A DNA stretch of 64,000 bases from Bacillus aerolatus (lineage in GTDB: Bacteria; Bacillota; Bacilli; Bacillales; Domibacillaceae): NCBI RefSeq assembly GCF_009183655.1, contig NZ_WEIO01000003.1:248001-312000 (forward strand), in the 5' to 3' direction. Positions 18,114 to 27,870 of the stretch are shown in pieces; position 1 is the first letter of the stretch; every line of letters begins with the position of its first letter. Made by a program: the position numbers and the translations under genes. A model generated the notes under the pieces. The model saw nothing but the letters and a program-made list of their open reading frames with translations. It was not told the origin of the DNA and searched no databases.

Positions 18114-19868
18114 TTAATCGAATTTTGTATAGGCTTGCAGCAACCCTCTCCCGCTGAATCCATCCTTTTCATTTAAATCTTCCGCCAGCTTTTCAAGAGA
18201 GTCGGTGAATTTTTCCCGGCCGCCATCACAAATCGCAAGGACTGGCCAGTCTTCCGTTTCCGATCCTTCGTTTAAAAAGCGAATGAGATGGTCACGGTTT
18301 GGTTTATAGCCAAACTGCCCGCTAATATTGCTTTCCTCGTTCATATAACGATACTTGATAGCTCTTAACAGTTCAAACTGATCAAAGTGCTGTTCAAATT
18401 CCTGCTCATCAAACGCCAGTCTTGTTTCAATAAACACTTGTTTTAAATACGGATACGTGAAAAGTGTTTCTGCCGGTGTGAGGTGCGTCGTTTCTTCAGA
18501 TACATACTCGAATAAGGCATTTAGCCACATATGGGGAGAAGTGTATGTTAAAAAAGAAATGTGCTGTCGATGAGGATCCTGCACGTTTGGCTGTGTAAAC
18601 AGCTTGTTCAGCAATTGGTAATTTTTCTTCATGACGGCACTGATGCCAATGCTGTAAAAAACGGCATGGAGCGGGATTTCTTGTGTAGCCAACAAGGACC
18701 GATCCCCGCTATGATGCCGTGAACCAGTGAGACGCTCCGTTGTCTGGATTAACAGCTGCGCCTGCTCTGGCGTTTTCATATAGTAAGCTAATACCGCAAC
18801 GAGCATGGCGAGCATCCGGCTTTTTTCGGCGACTGTCTGAATGCGGACGGATACGGAATCAACTGTCGCCTCTTTCGCATAGGGCTGCTCGAACAGGAAA
18901 GAAACGACTTCTTTTGTTTGCTCCGTCAGCATTTCTCTTAACTCTATATCTCTTTCGTCTTGAATATAGCGTTTCAGCCGCTTCATTTTCACTTGAATAT
19001 TCTCCGGGCTTACTTTTTTCACTTTGGCGATGTTTGTGACATTTTCGTACAACTCTGTGAAAAAGTGATCGGCTCCTTTTGGATTGACAATTTTGCACGC
19101 ATCCCGGTAGCTGATCAGCTCATCCGCATGTGTTGTTAACTTTTCCGAAAATGCATGCCAATACCACGAATAGCGGCGTCCTTTCACTGATTTAATGAGT
19201 TCCCGAAGCGCTGTATCCCACTCTGCCGACCAACCCGATACGATCATGCCGTATTCATCAAACACCCTCCGCAGCAGCTGAGCGAGCGGCAGCGTATAGT
19301 TATCTAGTTCGTCCGTTACATTTTTAAAACGGGTATCACGATAGTCGCCGTTTACTTTCAGCACTGTACAATCGGCATGGGCGAGCGGTTTCATGCCTTC
19401 CATATCCGATTCGTGATACAGCGTCTGGTATTGCACGTTGTGCTCATCAAGCGAGTGCTCCAGCAGGCGGTCGAAGTTGGTTGTGACGATAACTTTAATA
19501 TAGCCGCGCTGAACTAATTTCGCGATCGCATGGTGAGCGTCTGTCGGAATCTTTTGCTTTTCTTCCACTTCTTCAAGCGTCGGCTCAAAAAACTCCTTCA
19601 ATAATCCGTTGCGCTCAGAAGATGTTTTCGCCAATAATTCAATGACTTCATTATATAAAGGTGCTTTCCCGTAATTTTTTTCATACCAGTCAACTGGGTC
19701 ACTTTCGTCTGCGCCATTCACGTGCATAATCCGCCGGCAAAGCTCCCGCAAAATGCCGCGTCCGGTCGGAATGCCTGCCGAGTAAGAAATGCCCGACCCT
19801 AAAAGCAAGGCATACACTCCTTTATTCGCTTCTACCGAAAAAGCTAAAGACAACAGCTTCTCATCCAT
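18114..19868 (-). CDS. Stand-alone SIR2-domain protein, possible defence effector
   Basis: 584 residues. An N-terminal SIR2-type Rossmann domain (about 1-260) with NAD-site motif GSGISYSAGIPTG (24-36) and TTNFDRLLE (129-137, the Asn-Asp pair). The position where sirtuin-type NADases carry His (usually K-x-HGD) reads KVNGD (171-175), that is Asn173. The remaining 320 residues are mostly helical and match nothing I recognise. Family knowledge: SIR2 domains fused to unknown C-terminal regions are common phage-defence NADases (DSR, Thoeris, SIR2-Argonaute, SIR2-HerA). No Argonaute, HerA or TIR partner is adjacent, so a defence role is inference. RBS GGAAAGGGG; own terminator. Confidence 0.75.
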   Translation of the reverse strand: MDEKLLSLAFSVEANKGVYALLLGSGISYSAGIPTGRGILRELCRRIMHVNGADESDPVDWYEKNYGKAPLYNEVIELLAKTSSERNGLLKEFFEPTLEEVEEKQKIPTDAHHAIAKLVQRGYIKVIVTTNFDRLLEHSLDEHNVQYQTLYHESDMEGMKPLAHADCTVLKVNGDYRDTRFKNVTDELDNYTLPLAQLLRRVFDEYGMIVSGWSAEWDTALRELIKSVKGRRYSWYWHAFSEKLTTHADELISYRDACKIVNPKGADHFFTELYENVTNIAKVKKVSPENIQVKMKRLKRYIQDERDIELREMLTEQTKEVVSFLFEQPYAKEATVDSVSVRIQTVAEKSRMLAMLVAVLAYYMKTPEQAQLLIQTTERLTGSRHHSGDRSLLATQEIPLHAVFYSIGISAVMKKNYQLLNKLFTQPNVQDPHRQHISFLTYTSPHMWLNALFEYVSEETTHLTPAETLFTYPYLKQVFIETRLAFDEQEFEQHFDQFELLRAIKYRYMNEESNISGQFGYKPNRDHLIRFLNEGSETEDWPVLAICDGGREKFTDSLEKLAEDLNEKDGFSGRGLLQAYTKFD

Positions 19869-20302
19869 TCAATGACCCCTTTCCAGACAAGTACATTCTT
19901 TTTGATCAACGTGTCCACGCATAATATGCAGTTAATTACTTTTTACCCCAGACGTTCATGTTTCATCCATACTTTACTTCAATATATATATTGAAAACTC
20001 CTTGTCGCTATACATAGGGAAAGTTTTTATTTGGTTTCGATAATAAATAAAGGGGGCGACTTCATTCGCAGAAAGCTTACTAATGGTTGTTATTTTTATT
20101 AACATTTTCTTTTAGATTTTTCATTGAGCATAGGATTATCTCTGTTTTCTACTATGTTAGCACACCCCATGAATTTCCACATTTATTAACACTGGGATAA
20201 CAAGACTTTGTTATTTTTAACCGATAGCCTTTAAAATCCATTTAACCAAGTTGACACATAGGAATTTAAGGTTTATCATATCAATTAACTGAAAAATTAA
20301 AA
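19869..20302. other. Intergenic region upstream of the SIR2 gene and symporter leader
   Basis: About 430 bp, AT-rich, between divergent genes. It contains the 18-bp palindrome at 19978-19995 and probably the promoters for both sides. No frame with an RBS was found. Confidence 0.5.
19978..19995. promoter_or_regulatory. 18-bp perfect palindrome, possible operator
   Basis: TTCAATATATATATTGAA, perfectly self-complementary, 110 bp upstream of the SIR2 start. Simple AT alternation lowers the weight; it might be an operator for the SIR2 gene. Confidence 0.35.
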
Positions 20303-20407
20303 TTTTGTCAAACGAGACAGAGGGCTAGTTCGATAACATCTCGGCAACCTGTTCCACACAAGACGCTGCCTCTAGCGGAAGAGACTACACTCTGAAAGAT
20401 AAGAAGG
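20303..20407 (+). promoter_or_regulatory. Divergent S-box (SAM riboswitch)-like leader
   Basis: The order of S-box elements is kept. P1 left strand TTTTGTC (20303-20309) can pair with GATAAGAA (20398-20405). GAGGGCTAG, CGATAACATCTCGGCAACC and a P4 hairpin AGAG-N6-CTCT come before AAAGATAAGAAG. This matches the S-box pattern GAGGGAC...CGATGAAG...GCAACC...AGATAAG, with several core substitutions. It sits 105 bp before the SSS symporter start. It may be a divergent or decaying SAM riboswitch; the P3 strand is unclear. Confidence 0.5.
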
Positions 20408-20436
20408 CGGCTTTTTACTTTATTGCTTTAAAGAAC

Positions 20437-20479
20437 TGGGGGTCAGTCCCCCGCCGCTTTAAAGCGGCGAAGGACTGAC
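20437..20479 (+). repeat. Competing hairpins between leader and symporter
   Basis: A long inverted repeat runs GTCAGTCC (20442-20449), GCCGCTTT / AAAGCGGC (20453-20468), GGACTGAC (20472-20479). An alternative hairpin GGGGG-TCAGT-CCCCC (20437-20451) shares bases with it. No T-run follows. It could be the expression platform of the leader. Confidence 0.5.
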
Positions 20480-20511
20480 TAAACAATAAATACTGATCGG
20501 AGAAAGGATGG

Positions 20512-22143
20512 ATGGAAGTGACGAGTGTCGGGTTTTGGTTTGTTGGGTTTGCGCTTGCTTATACGTTGTTGTTGATTGGGATTGGGCGTTATACGGTTAA
20601 GAAGGCAAGCGGCGGGAGCGGCTATTTTGTGGGCGGCCGCAATTTTAATGCGTTTTTCGTCGCTGTGTGTATTACTGGTTTGTTTTCCGGCTCTTCTTTT
20701 ATCGCCATTATCGAATTGTCTTATTTAACAGGGGTTTCAGCTGTCTGGTATGGAGTCGCAGAAACAGTTCAAGTGCTTTTAATCGCCATCTTATTTATTG
20801 GACCGTTCCGAAAAAAGTTAGTCGTTACTATTTCAGGGCTGATTGGCGACCGTTTTGGGAATAAAGCGAGAGCGCTCGGCGGAGCGATTACAGCTTTTGC
20901 TTTTCCGATGTGGTCAGTTGCGACAGCTTTAGCCTTTGCATCCGCGCTGCATGTGTTTACAGGGGTTTCTTTACTTACCGCCGTCATTATTACGGCCGTT
21001 CTGCTCTTTGCCTATTTGCAGTTTGGCGGCATGTGGGCTATCGGCTACACGCAAATGTTTAATACGATTATGTTTTACGTCATGCTTACGATCGGGTTTG
21101 TAGCTGTATTTATTAATCCGGGATTGGACGGCTTAAGGCAGTTTGCTGAAGCAAGGCCTGAAATGTTTTCTTATTCAAGCGTGGGCATTCAAACAATCGT
21201 TGCCTGGTTCGGTACGTTTCTCGTAAATATCGTGTTAGCGCAAGCAGCCTTTCAAATGGCGCTGTCTTGTAAAACAGTCGAAGAAGGAAAAAAAGGGCTT
21301 CTATGGGGAGCCATTCTCGGCGTTCCGTTAATTGTCGGAGCGGTGATTTTCGGTCTTTCCGCCGCGATCGTTGTGCCGGATGAAAAAGTCGGCTTGATTG
21401 CGATTCCTTATTATTTACTGGAGGTTTTGCCCGCCCCGCTCGTGGCGCTGTTTTTCCTCGGATTCTGGGCTTGTGCGTTAAGCTGGGGAGCGCCGTGCCA
21501 GTTCTCAGGAGCGACGAGCCTCGGAAAAGACGTGGGAGAAGCCCTTTTTCCTGGACGCAGTGAAAACACATACGTCCGCTATACGAAGTGGGCTCTAGCT
21601 ATTTTAACAGTTGAAATGATTATTCTCGCTACGTTAAGGGCGGAACAGTCGGCCTGGTGGAATGTTCTTGCCTGGGTGACGAGAAATTCAGCGACGTTTG
21701 CTCCGGCTGTGGCAGCCCTTTTTTGGCCGTTAGCCACGTCAAGAGCTGTCATCTCATCCATGGTCGTCGGTACAACAACCGGTCTGCTCTGGTATCATCT
21801 CGGCAACTGGGAAATTTCTCAATTCTTCCTGCAGACTCACCCGGTATGGCCCGGAATGATTGCCAACATGTTCACTTTAGTCATTATGACTCTCGCTGAA
21901 CAAACGGGACGATTGAAAATCTATGCATCCCGCACGCAAACCCGAACGGGACTATATTTATTCGTCACTGCTGCAGTAACAGCTGTCTTAACGGCTTTAA
22001 ACTTTCCGGCACTTTATGCGAAAGGCCTAGTAGGTCTTGCTTTATTTATCGTCACCCTCTCCTTATTTTTCTGCACGATGCTGTTTATAAAAAAGGGAGA
22101 AAAAAATACTCAAGAGCTGCCGTTGAAGGCTTCTTCGCATTAA
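20512..22143 (+). CDS. Sodium:solute symporter (SSS) family protein
   Basis: 543 residues with about 13 membrane segments, as expected for the family that includes PutP, PanF and sialic-acid transporters. It couples solute uptake to Na+. Seen: the N-terminal YFVGGRNFNAFFVAVCITGLF (first part about 40-52) with the unwound TM1 glycine-serine run GSSFIA, and LGFWACALSWGAPCQFSGATSLGKDV (TM8 sodium-site region, about 320-345). The substrate is unknown; if the S-box-like leader is real, methionine or a related compound would be a reasonable guess. ATG at 20512 follows AGAAAGGATGG. Monocistronic, with a strong terminator. Confidence 0.85.
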   Translation: MEVTSVGFWFVGFALAYTLLLIGIGRYTVKKASGGSGYFVGGRNFNAFFVAVCITGLFSGSSFIAIIELSYLTGVSAVWYGVAETVQVLLIAILFIGPFRKKLVVTISGLIGDRFGNKARALGGAITAFAFPMWSVATALAFASALHVFTGVSLLTAVIITAVLLFAYLQFGGMWAIGYTQMFNTIMFYVMLTIGFVAVFINPGLDGLRQFAEARPEMFSYSSVGIQTIVAWFGTFLVNIVLAQAAFQMALSCKTVEEGKKGLLWGAILGVPLIVGAVIFGLSAAIVVPDEKVGLIAIPYYLLEVLPAPLVALFFLGFWACALSWGAPCQFSGATSLGKDVGEALFPGRSENTYVRYTKWALAILTVEMIILATLRAEQSAWWNVLAWVTRNSATFAPAVAALFWPLATSRAVISSMVVGTTTGLLWYHLGNWEISQFFLQTHPVWPGMIANMFTLVIMTLAEQTGRLKIYASRTQTRTGLYLFVTAAVTAVLTALNFPALYAKGLVGLALFIVTLSLFFCTMLFIKKGEKNTQELPLKASSH

Positions 22144-22158
22144 CATTGGCTAAAAAGC

Positions 22159-22198
22159 AACAATCCCCGTTCAGCTTCTTCACTGAACGGGGATTGTT
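22159..22198 (+). terminator. Terminator of the SSS symporter gene
   Basis: Perfect 16-bp arms AACAATCCCCGTTCAG (22159-22174) and CTGAACGGGGATTGTT (22183-22198), then TT. Confidence 0.9.
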
Positions 22199-22310
22199 TT
22201 AAGTCTTGGTAGCTTTTTAACACTCATTATATGATTCACAGACGCTCTAACCTATCCATGAATCCACACTGGTCGTCCAAATGCTCTTTCGCTGCTTCAA
22301 TTTCTTCTTG

Positions 22311-23204
22311 TCACTTACTGGACACTGTCCGGTTATACTGTTTTTTCCGTTGATACGTAGACAGCACGACGCCCCCCACAATAAACAGCGCTCCCAATAA
22401 CTCTACCCCTGTAATCGGTTTGTATAGCAATACCAATCCCATAATCATTGCTACAAAAGGCTCTAAATTAGATAAAATAGATGCCTTGGAAGCATCAACA
22501 TGTCGAATATTATTATTCCAAATAAGTGTAGCAATACCATGTACAACAACGGCAGTGCCGATCAGAAAAGCCCAGTCAGGAATTTCAAAGCTTATTCGTA
22601 AAGGAGTGTCCAGTAAAAAAGCAAACGGGATCGACACGATAAAGCCTACTACATTTGAATATAAAGTAATCGTCAGCGGATCTATTCTTTGAGAGAGCAC
22701 TCTCGTCATAATGATCATTATTGCGAATGTGACCATCGTTACAACAATCCATATAAGACCTTTGTCAATCTGTAAAGATGATAAATTGCCTTTCGTGACA
22801 ACGAAATAAATACCTATGATCGCAACAAAAGACCCCGCCAGCATGCGAATGGTTAATTTTTCTTTCAAAAAAATGGCTGCTAAAAATCCCGTTAAAATAG
22901 GAGTCGTTGCTAAAATTAACGCAGATGTTGTTGGATCAGCTGTTTGCAACCCTACAAAAAAAGACCATTGATTGATAAATACACCAATAACCCCCAGAGA
23001 AAAAACCGCGAGAAAATCGGCTTTTTTTACCCGTTTTAAATGTTTTTTGTAAGCGGATAACCCTGCCAAAAGTAATACAATAAAAAAAAGTCTCAGCATT
23101 GTTAATAGAGCTGGGGAGAAATCTTGAACTAACATCTTTCCAAATACAAAATTGCTTCCCCATACTACTACACAAAAAGTTAGCCACATATAAGCTTTTA
23201 ACAT
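22311..23204 (-). CDS. EamA/DMT-family transporter
   Basis: 297 residues, ten membrane segments in two EamA repeats (drug/metabolite transporter superfamily), probably a metabolite exporter. Repeat features seen: VVWGSNFVFGKMLV and LVGLQTADPTTSALILATTPILTG in the first half, and IWNNNIRHVDASKASILSNLEPFVAMIMG in the second half, the usual P-V box. Start set at ATG 23204 (MLKAYMWL) with GGAAAGG eight bases upstream, rather than the GTG three codons earlier. No substrate clue. Confidence 0.85.
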   Translation of the reverse strand: MLKAYMWLTFCVVVWGSNFVFGKMLVQDFSPALLTMLRLFFIVLLLAGLSAYKKHLKRVKKADFLAVFSLGVIGVFINQWSFFVGLQTADPTTSALILATTPILTGFLAAIFLKEKLTIRMLAGSFVAIIGIYFVVTKGNLSSLQIDKGLIWIVVTMVTFAIMIIMTRVLSQRIDPLTITLYSNVVGFIVSIPFAFLLDTPLRISFEIPDWAFLIGTAVVVHGIATLIWNNNIRHVDASKASILSNLEPFVAMIMGLVLLYKPITGVELLGALFIVGGVVLSTYQRKKQYNRTVSSK

Positions 23205-23346
23205 AGATATCACCTTTCCTCTATCAAAAAAACCAACTGTTTTATTTTAAACTCAGCAGTGTGTTCCGTATACACTTTTGTTTGGTTATATCTATCCCAT
23301 TAAATGATGTACTTTAAGCTGTAAATAAAACTGCTGGACGGGGAGT

Positions 23347-23898
23347 TTATTTATGCCGCCTTTTCCAAACTTGATAACAGGCAAAAAGAAAAAGGATGGA
23401 TAGAAGAATACCCACTTGCCATTCTATTGTTAATTTAAGCACATGATTGACTGAATAAGCTTCTATGAACAGCGAAGGAATTTTCCCTAACGTGCTGGCT
23501 ATAGTAAAGGATAACAAGTTCATTTTACTGAAAGCTGCTGTCAGTGTTACGGCACCTGATGGGACAAAAGGAAGAATTCTTAACGACAACACAAGAAAAA
23601 CTGCTTCTACACCTCTTGTGTTTTTTAACTTTTTTAACAGCTTGTTTTCTGTCTGAACGTAAGGAGCCAGCTTATGAAGTCCTTTGCGATAAAGAATAAA
23701 ACTAACAACAGCCCCGGCAGCTTCTCCTATGATAGATACGATTAACCCGGTAGAAAACCCAAAAAAAGTTATATTGGCTGCCGTTAGAAAGGCGCTTGGA
23801 ATGACCCCCGAAATCGCTATAATGATATTCAGGATGATGCTTATTAAAAAGACGAGACCTGGATGTGCAGGCAGCCACTGCAGTAGATGATTTTCCAC
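23347..23898 (-). CDS. TVP38/TMEM64 (VTT-domain) membrane protein
   Basis: 183 residues, about five hydrophobic segments. The VTT/DedA-like core is recognisable: GVIPSAFLTAANITFFGF (about 31-48), GEAAGAVVSFILYRKG (about 58-73) and LRILPFVPSGAVTLTAAFSKM (starting about 106) with the conserved Arg-x-x-Pro-x-x-P pattern. Such proteins are linked to lipid scrambling and undecaprenyl or phospholipid traffic in family work; the role here is open. It stands 140 bp upstream of the DMT gene and could share a transcript with it. Confidence 0.82.
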   Translation of the reverse strand: MENHLLQWLPAHPGLVFLISIILNIIIAISGVIPSAFLTAANITFFGFSTGLIVSIIGEAAGAVVSFILYRKGLHKLAPYVQTENKLLKKLKNTRGVEAVFLVLSLRILPFVPSGAVTLTAAFSKMNLLSFTIASTLGKIPSLFIEAYSVNHVLKLTIEWQVGILLSILFLFACYQVWKRRHK

Positions 23899-24023
23899 TT
23901 TATCATTCCTTTCTGGACTGTTTTTAGTACTATTACTGCAACTAATACTAACCTCCCGCAGCGTTGTTTGTGAAAGCTTATGTTAAAATCAATTTATACA
24001 TAAATAAAGGGGGCTGGCTACGA

Positions 24024-25256
24024 ATGAAAAAAGAGATCATTGACCGGTTTACTTCTTACGTAAAAATTGACACACAATCGGATGAAAACAGCGAAACGAC
24101 TCCTTCCACATCTGGACAATGGACGCTGCTGCGCATGCTGGAAGAAGAACTGAACAATATTGGAATGCGAGAAGTGACACTAGATGAAAATGGCTACTTA
24201 ATGGCGACACTGCCGGCCAATACGGAAAAAGACGTGCCAGTGATCGGCTTTTTAGCGCATGTCGATACAGCGACAGACTTTACTGGAACAAATGTGAAAC
24301 CGCAAGTAGTGGAAAGCTACGACGGCAAGGATATCGTGTTGAATAGAGCATTATCGGTCGTTTTGTCACCAAATGACTTTCCAGAGCTCATAAAATATAA
24401 AGGCCATACACTCGTCACAACAGACGGCACAACATTGCTCGGTGCGGATAATAAAGCAGGCATAACAGAAATTATGACCGCAATGGCTTATTTAATTCAA
24501 AACCCGGAAATCAAGCACGGAAAAATCCGCGTCGCTTTCACACCTGATGAGGAAATCGGCAGAGGACCGCATAAGTTTGATGTCGATGCTTTCAACGCTA
24601 AATTCGCTTACACAATAGACGGCGGTCCGCTCGGTGAATTGCAGTATGAAAGCTTTAACGCAGCCGGCGCTAAAGTAACGGTCAAAGGTAAAAATGTTCA
24701 CCCTGGTACAGCTAAAGGGAAAATGATCAACTCCGCCAAAATTGCGATGGAGCTGAATGGGAAACTGCCGGCCGATGAAGCACCCGAGTCAACGGAAGGC
24801 TACGAAGGTTTTTATCATCTTCTTTCGATCAGCGGCGATGTGGAAAAAACGGAAATGCACTACATTATTCGCGACCATGATAAAGAAAAGTTCCAGAAAC
24901 GCAAAGATTTGTTTTCCGCCATTGTTAAAGACTTACAAGAGAAATACGGCGAAGAACGAATTACCCTTGAAATGAATGATCAATATTACAACATGCGAGA
25001 AAAAATTGAACCAGTAAAAGAAGTCGTCGATATTGCTTATGAAGCGATGAAGAATCTGGGGATTGAGCCAATCGTTGAACCGATACGCGGCGGAACGGAC
25101 GGCTCACAGCTGTCGTACATGGGGCTGCCGACACCAAATATCTTTACCGGCGGCGAGAACTTTCACGGCCGCTTTGAATATGTATCCGTCGACAATATGG
25201 AAAAAGCAGTGAACGTCATTGTGGAAATCACTAAATTATTTGAAGAAAAAGCTTAA
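24024..25256 (+). CDS. pepT: Peptidase T (tripeptide aminopeptidase)
   Basis: 410 residues, the family length. It removes the N-terminal residue from tripeptides in the cytosol. M20-family dizinc ligands are visible: AHVDTATD (about 77-84), LGADNKAG (about 139-146), DEEIGRG with catalytic Glu (about 172-178), TIDGG (about 194-198) and the final His in [11 protein letters not shown] (about 379). Start at 24024 ([13 protein letters not shown]), with AAAGGGGG upstream; an in-frame ATG 20 codons earlier lacks a site. Monocistronic, with terminator. Confidence 0.96.
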   Translation: MKKEIIDRFTSYVKIDTQSDENSETTPSTSGQWTLLRMLEEELNNIGMREVTLDENGYLMATLPANTEKDVPVIGFLAHVDTATDFTGTNVKPQVVESYDGKDIVLNRALSVVLSPNDFPELIKYKGHTLVTTDGTTLLGADNKAGITEIMTAMAYLIQNPEIKHGKIRVAFTPDEEIGRGPHKFDVDAFNAKFAYTIDGGPLGELQYESFNAAGAKVTVKGKNVHPGTAKGKMINSAKIAMELNGKLPADEAPESTEGYEGFYHLLSISGDVEKTEMHYIIRDHDKEKFQKRKDLFSAIVKDLQEKYGEERITLEMNDQYYNMREKIEPVKEVVDIAYEAMKNLGIEPIVEPIRGGTDGSQLSYMGLPTPNIFTGGENFHGRFEYVSVDNMEKAVNVIVEITKLFEEKA

Positions 25257-25267
25257 ACGCACAAACC

Positions 25268-25300
25268 AAAGCCAGCCCGGCTCTAAACTGGGCTGGCTTT
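25268..25300. terminator. Bidirectional terminator pepT/katE
   Basis: Arms AAAGCCAGCCC (25268-25278) and GGGCTGGCTTT (25290-25300), T-run on the plus strand, between converging genes. Confidence 0.88.
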
Positions 25301-25311
25301 TCCTGTAAAAA

Positions 25312-27393
25312 TTAGATTTGTCGCGACCAGTGACGGTGTTCGGCCATAGCTGAAACAAATGATTCACTGAAAGCATTCACTTCTTCCGCATCGCGGGCGA
25401 TTACGATACCAGGATCAGATCCCGCTTGAATGCCCGCTGTCACAAGCAGTTCTGCTCCTTCCGCTGCTGCGCCAATTGTTTTAAAATGCTTAAAGGCTTC
25501 TTTCACGAATTCAGTAGCCTTTTGGTTATTTTTCAGCTGATCGCCGTTTGTTTGACCGCCAGCTACGTATACAGCATCAAATAAAACCGGGTGGCTCGTC
25601 AAGAAAGAATGAACGGCTTCTTGCTGCTGCCCGTCCGCGCTTGTAATCATGCCGACGTTTTGGCTGACGATTTCTGAATGGATGCCCGCTTTTTTCAACG
25701 ATTGCATGAGAGGATCAACCGTTAAGTTATCAAAGCCATCAACAGCAAGAATAGCTACTTTGCGCGTGGCTGTGCTTTTTATTTTGCTCTGCTCCTGGCT
25801 TAAAGCTGGGGAAGAAAGAGTGACGGTTGAAGCTTCCACGTCCGTTGGCGCCTCTGCCCCGACACCTGCAGCAATGGCAGCAGCCAGTTCCCCATCCACA
25901 TTGGCGAAGACATTAACTACTTGTTGTCTTACTCCTTTATTTTTCACCTTTCCTACTTCAAAGCGAAAAGCATCGATTATATGCTGACGCTCTACTTCGG
26001 TCATGCTGTTCCAGAACAACTTAGCTTGTGAATAGTGATCTTTAAAGCTGTCGCTGCGCTGGCGCACTTTCCGGCCTTCCACTTTTTCCTGGTAATGAGC
26101 GTAGCCGCCTTCCGCTTCAGTTGCTGGCTGTGGGTCATTTCCTTGCAGAGAGTTCTTATGGTAACTCGTCTGCCCCTTGTCGATGTTCATCTGATGATAA
26201 CCGTCGCGCTGATTGTTGTGAACCGGTGCAATAGAGCGGTTAATTGGGATTTGATGAAAGTTCGGACCACCTAAACGAATGAGCTGTGTATCCGTGTAAG
26301 AAAACAAACGGCCTTGTAGAAGCGGGTCATTGGAAAAATCAATGCCCGGTACGACATGGCCCGGATGGAACGCTACTTGCTCCGTTTCGGCAAACACATT
26401 GTCTTGATTGCGGTCCAATGTCATTTTGCCGATTATTTTTACCGGAACGATTTCCTCCGGCCACAGCTTTGTCGGATCTAAAATATCAAAATCAAAGTTA
26501 AATTCGTCTTCTTCCTCGATCATCTGCACACCAAGTTCAAATTCCGGGTAATCGCCCATCTCAATCGCTTCCCACAAGTCACGGCGGTGGAAATCCGGAT
26601 CCTTGCCGGCGATTTTTTGCGCTTCATCCCAAACGAGCGAATGAATGCCAAGCACCGGTTTCCAATGAAATTTCACAAAACGGGCTTTCCCTAATTCATT
26701 AACAAAACGGAATGTATGCACGCCAAACCCTTCCATCATCCGAAAGCTGCGTGGAATTGCGCGGTCGGACATCAGCCACATAATCGTGTGTGCAGATTCT
26801 GTATTATTGGCGACAAAATCCCAGAATGTATCATGGGCTGTCGCAGCTTGTGGCATCTCATTGTGCGGCTCCGGCTTAAAGGAATGGACAAGATCCGGAA
26901 ATTTAATCGCATCCTGAATAAAAAAGACTGGCATATTATTGCCGACAAGGTCATAATTACCTTCCTCTGTATAAAACTTAGTGGCAAACCCTCTCACATC
27001 GCGAACTGTTTCTGCTGAACCACGTGAACCAGCCACCGTAGAAAAGCGGACAAAAACAGGAGTCTTCACTGAAGGATCCTGCAGAAACTTCGCTTTCGTG
27101 AACTCAGCCATCGGCTCGTATACTTGGAAAAAACCGTGCGCACCAAACCCTCGTGCATGAACGACCCGCTCTGGAATCCGCTCATGATCAAAGTGCGTCA
27201 TTTTCTCACGGAAATGAAAATCCTCCATTAACGTAGGGCCCCGGTCGCCCGCTTTCAAGGAATGTTCATCATCTGATACGCGCAGCCCCTGATTCGTCGT
27301 CATTTTTTCGCCTTTGTTGTCTACGCGAAACTGTTCCAGCTGCTCATCTTTTTTATTGTCATACATGCCTTCATTGTTCTGATTTTTTTTCAC
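25312..27393 (-). CDS. katE: Large-subunit catalase (HPII/KatE type)
   Basis: 693 residues, matching the large clade-2 catalases (about 690-750). It converts H2O2 to water and oxygen using heme. Seen: active-site [20 protein letters not shown] (catalytic His, about 75-95), the distal Asn region [12 protein letters not shown], and the proximal heme Tyr in [14 protein letters not shown] (about 360). The C-terminal 150 residues form the extra class-I glutamine-amidotransferase/DJ-1-like domain ([25 protein letters not shown]). RBS GGAGGGG. A sigma-B promoter match lies upstream, so stationary-phase or general-stress expression is likely, in contrast to the PerR-type katA in the same window. Confidence 0.95.
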   Translation of the reverse strand: MKKNQNNEGMYDNKKDEQLEQFRVDNKGEKMTTNQGLRVSDDEHSLKAGDRGPTLMEDFHFREKMTHFDHERIPERVVHARGFGAHGFFQVYEPMAEFTKAKFLQDPSVKTPVFVRFSTVAGSRGSAETVRDVRGFATKFYTEEGNYDLVGNNMPVFFIQDAIKFPDLVHSFKPEPHNEMPQAATAHDTFWDFVANNTESAHTIMWLMSDRAIPRSFRMMEGFGVHTFRFVNELGKARFVKFHWKPVLGIHSLVWDEAQKIAGKDPDFHRRDLWEAIEMGDYPEFELGVQMIEEEDEFNFDFDILDPTKLWPEEIVPVKIIGKMTLDRNQDNVFAETEQVAFHPGHVVPGIDFSNDPLLQGRLFSYTDTQLIRLGGPNFHQIPINRSIAPVHNNQRDGYHQMNIDKGQTSYHKNSLQGNDPQPATEAEGGYAHYQEKVEGRKVRQRSDSFKDHYSQAKLFWNSMTEVERQHIIDAFRFEVGKVKNKGVRQQVVNVFANVDGELAAAIAAGVGAEAPTDVEASTVTLSSPALSQEQSKIKSTATRKVAILAVDGFDNLTVDPLMQSLKKAGIHSEIVSQNVGMITSADGQQQEAVHSFLTSHPVLFDAVYVAGGQTNGDQLKNNQKATEFVKEAFKHFKTIGAAAEGAELLVTAGIQAGSDPGIVIARDAEEVNAFSESFVSAMAEHRHWSRQI

Positions 27394-27505
27394 TCAATTT
27401 CCCCTCCTGATTTTTTTAATAAACATTCAAGGTGTTCAAGTAAAATCATGATGTTTAGCCCCAATTATGTATCACTGCAAATGAAGATGTTATCCAATGT
27501 ACGAT

Positions 27506-27531
27506 ATACCCTTCGGTCAGAACGATTAAAC
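27506..27531 (-). promoter_or_regulatory. Sigma-B promoter of katE
   Basis: Minus strand GTTTAA (27531-27526), 14-base spacer, GGGTAT (27511-27506). This is a near-perfect match to the Bacillus sigma-B consensus GTTTAA-N12-15-GGGTAT, about 110 bp before the katE start. Confidence 0.85.
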
Positions 27532-27554
27532 GACAATTTTTTCACCACCTAAGA

Positions 27555-27598
27555 AAACCCCTGCTTTCAGCCGCACGCACGGCTAAAAGCAGGGGTTT
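27555..27598. terminator. Terminator, now separated from its gene by a MITE
   Basis: Arms AAACCCCTGCTT and AAGCAGGGGTTT, with inner AGCC/GGCT pairing. The likely client is the minus-strand MHS transporter at 27871; a repeat element (27611-27843) lies between. Confidence 0.8.
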
Positions 27599-27610
27599 AT
27601 CATTTTTATA

Positions 27611-27843
27611 GGCTATTTTCGTAAACTTTGTTGCTATTAGAAAAGGGTTGGTTGATTTCCGCTCCAGGATGATCGCTTTCCGCGGGGCGGGCGGTGAGCC
27701 TCCTCGTCGCTTTGCTCCTGCGGGATCTCACTTGTCCCGCTAATCCCGCAGGAGTCTCACACCTTCCGCTCCAATCAACCCTTTTGCTGCACTTTTTGTC
27801 ATAAGAATATACTACAAAAACAACAATCTTTTAGAAAACAGCC
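27611..27843 (+). mobile_element. MITE-like element, copy 1 (233 bp)
   Basis: Begins GGCTATTTTCGTAAACTTTG and ends with the inverse of GGCTGTTTTCTAAAAGATTG; flanked by the 8-bp direct repeat TTTTTATA (27603-27610 and 27844-27851). Inside is a GC-rich core with CTTTCCGCGGGGCGGGCGG and the hairpin CTCCTGCGGGAT / ATCCCGCAGGAG. No coding capacity. Three more copies in the window. Confidence 0.88.
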
Positions 27844-27870
27844 TTTTTATAAAAGCAAGAAACGAGTCTG

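Noticed and set aside
18114-20302. A full multi-gene defence island
   Set aside because: Apart from the SIR2 gene no nuclease, helicase, methylase, Argonaute, TIR or toxin-antitoxin gene is nearby; only a stand-alone candidate is supported.
22239-22310. In-frame extension of the DMT transporter past its TGA (QEEIEAAKEHLDDQCGFMDR)
   Set aside because: The transporter already has a complete ten-segment fold; no stop-readthrough signal is seen. Probably chance or an old gene end.
27555-27843. Reading the GC-rich hairpins of the MITE as ordinary terminators
   Set aside because: The 8-bp direct duplications at all four copies and conserved ends show mobile-element origin. The separate hairpin at 27555-27598 is kept as a terminator.
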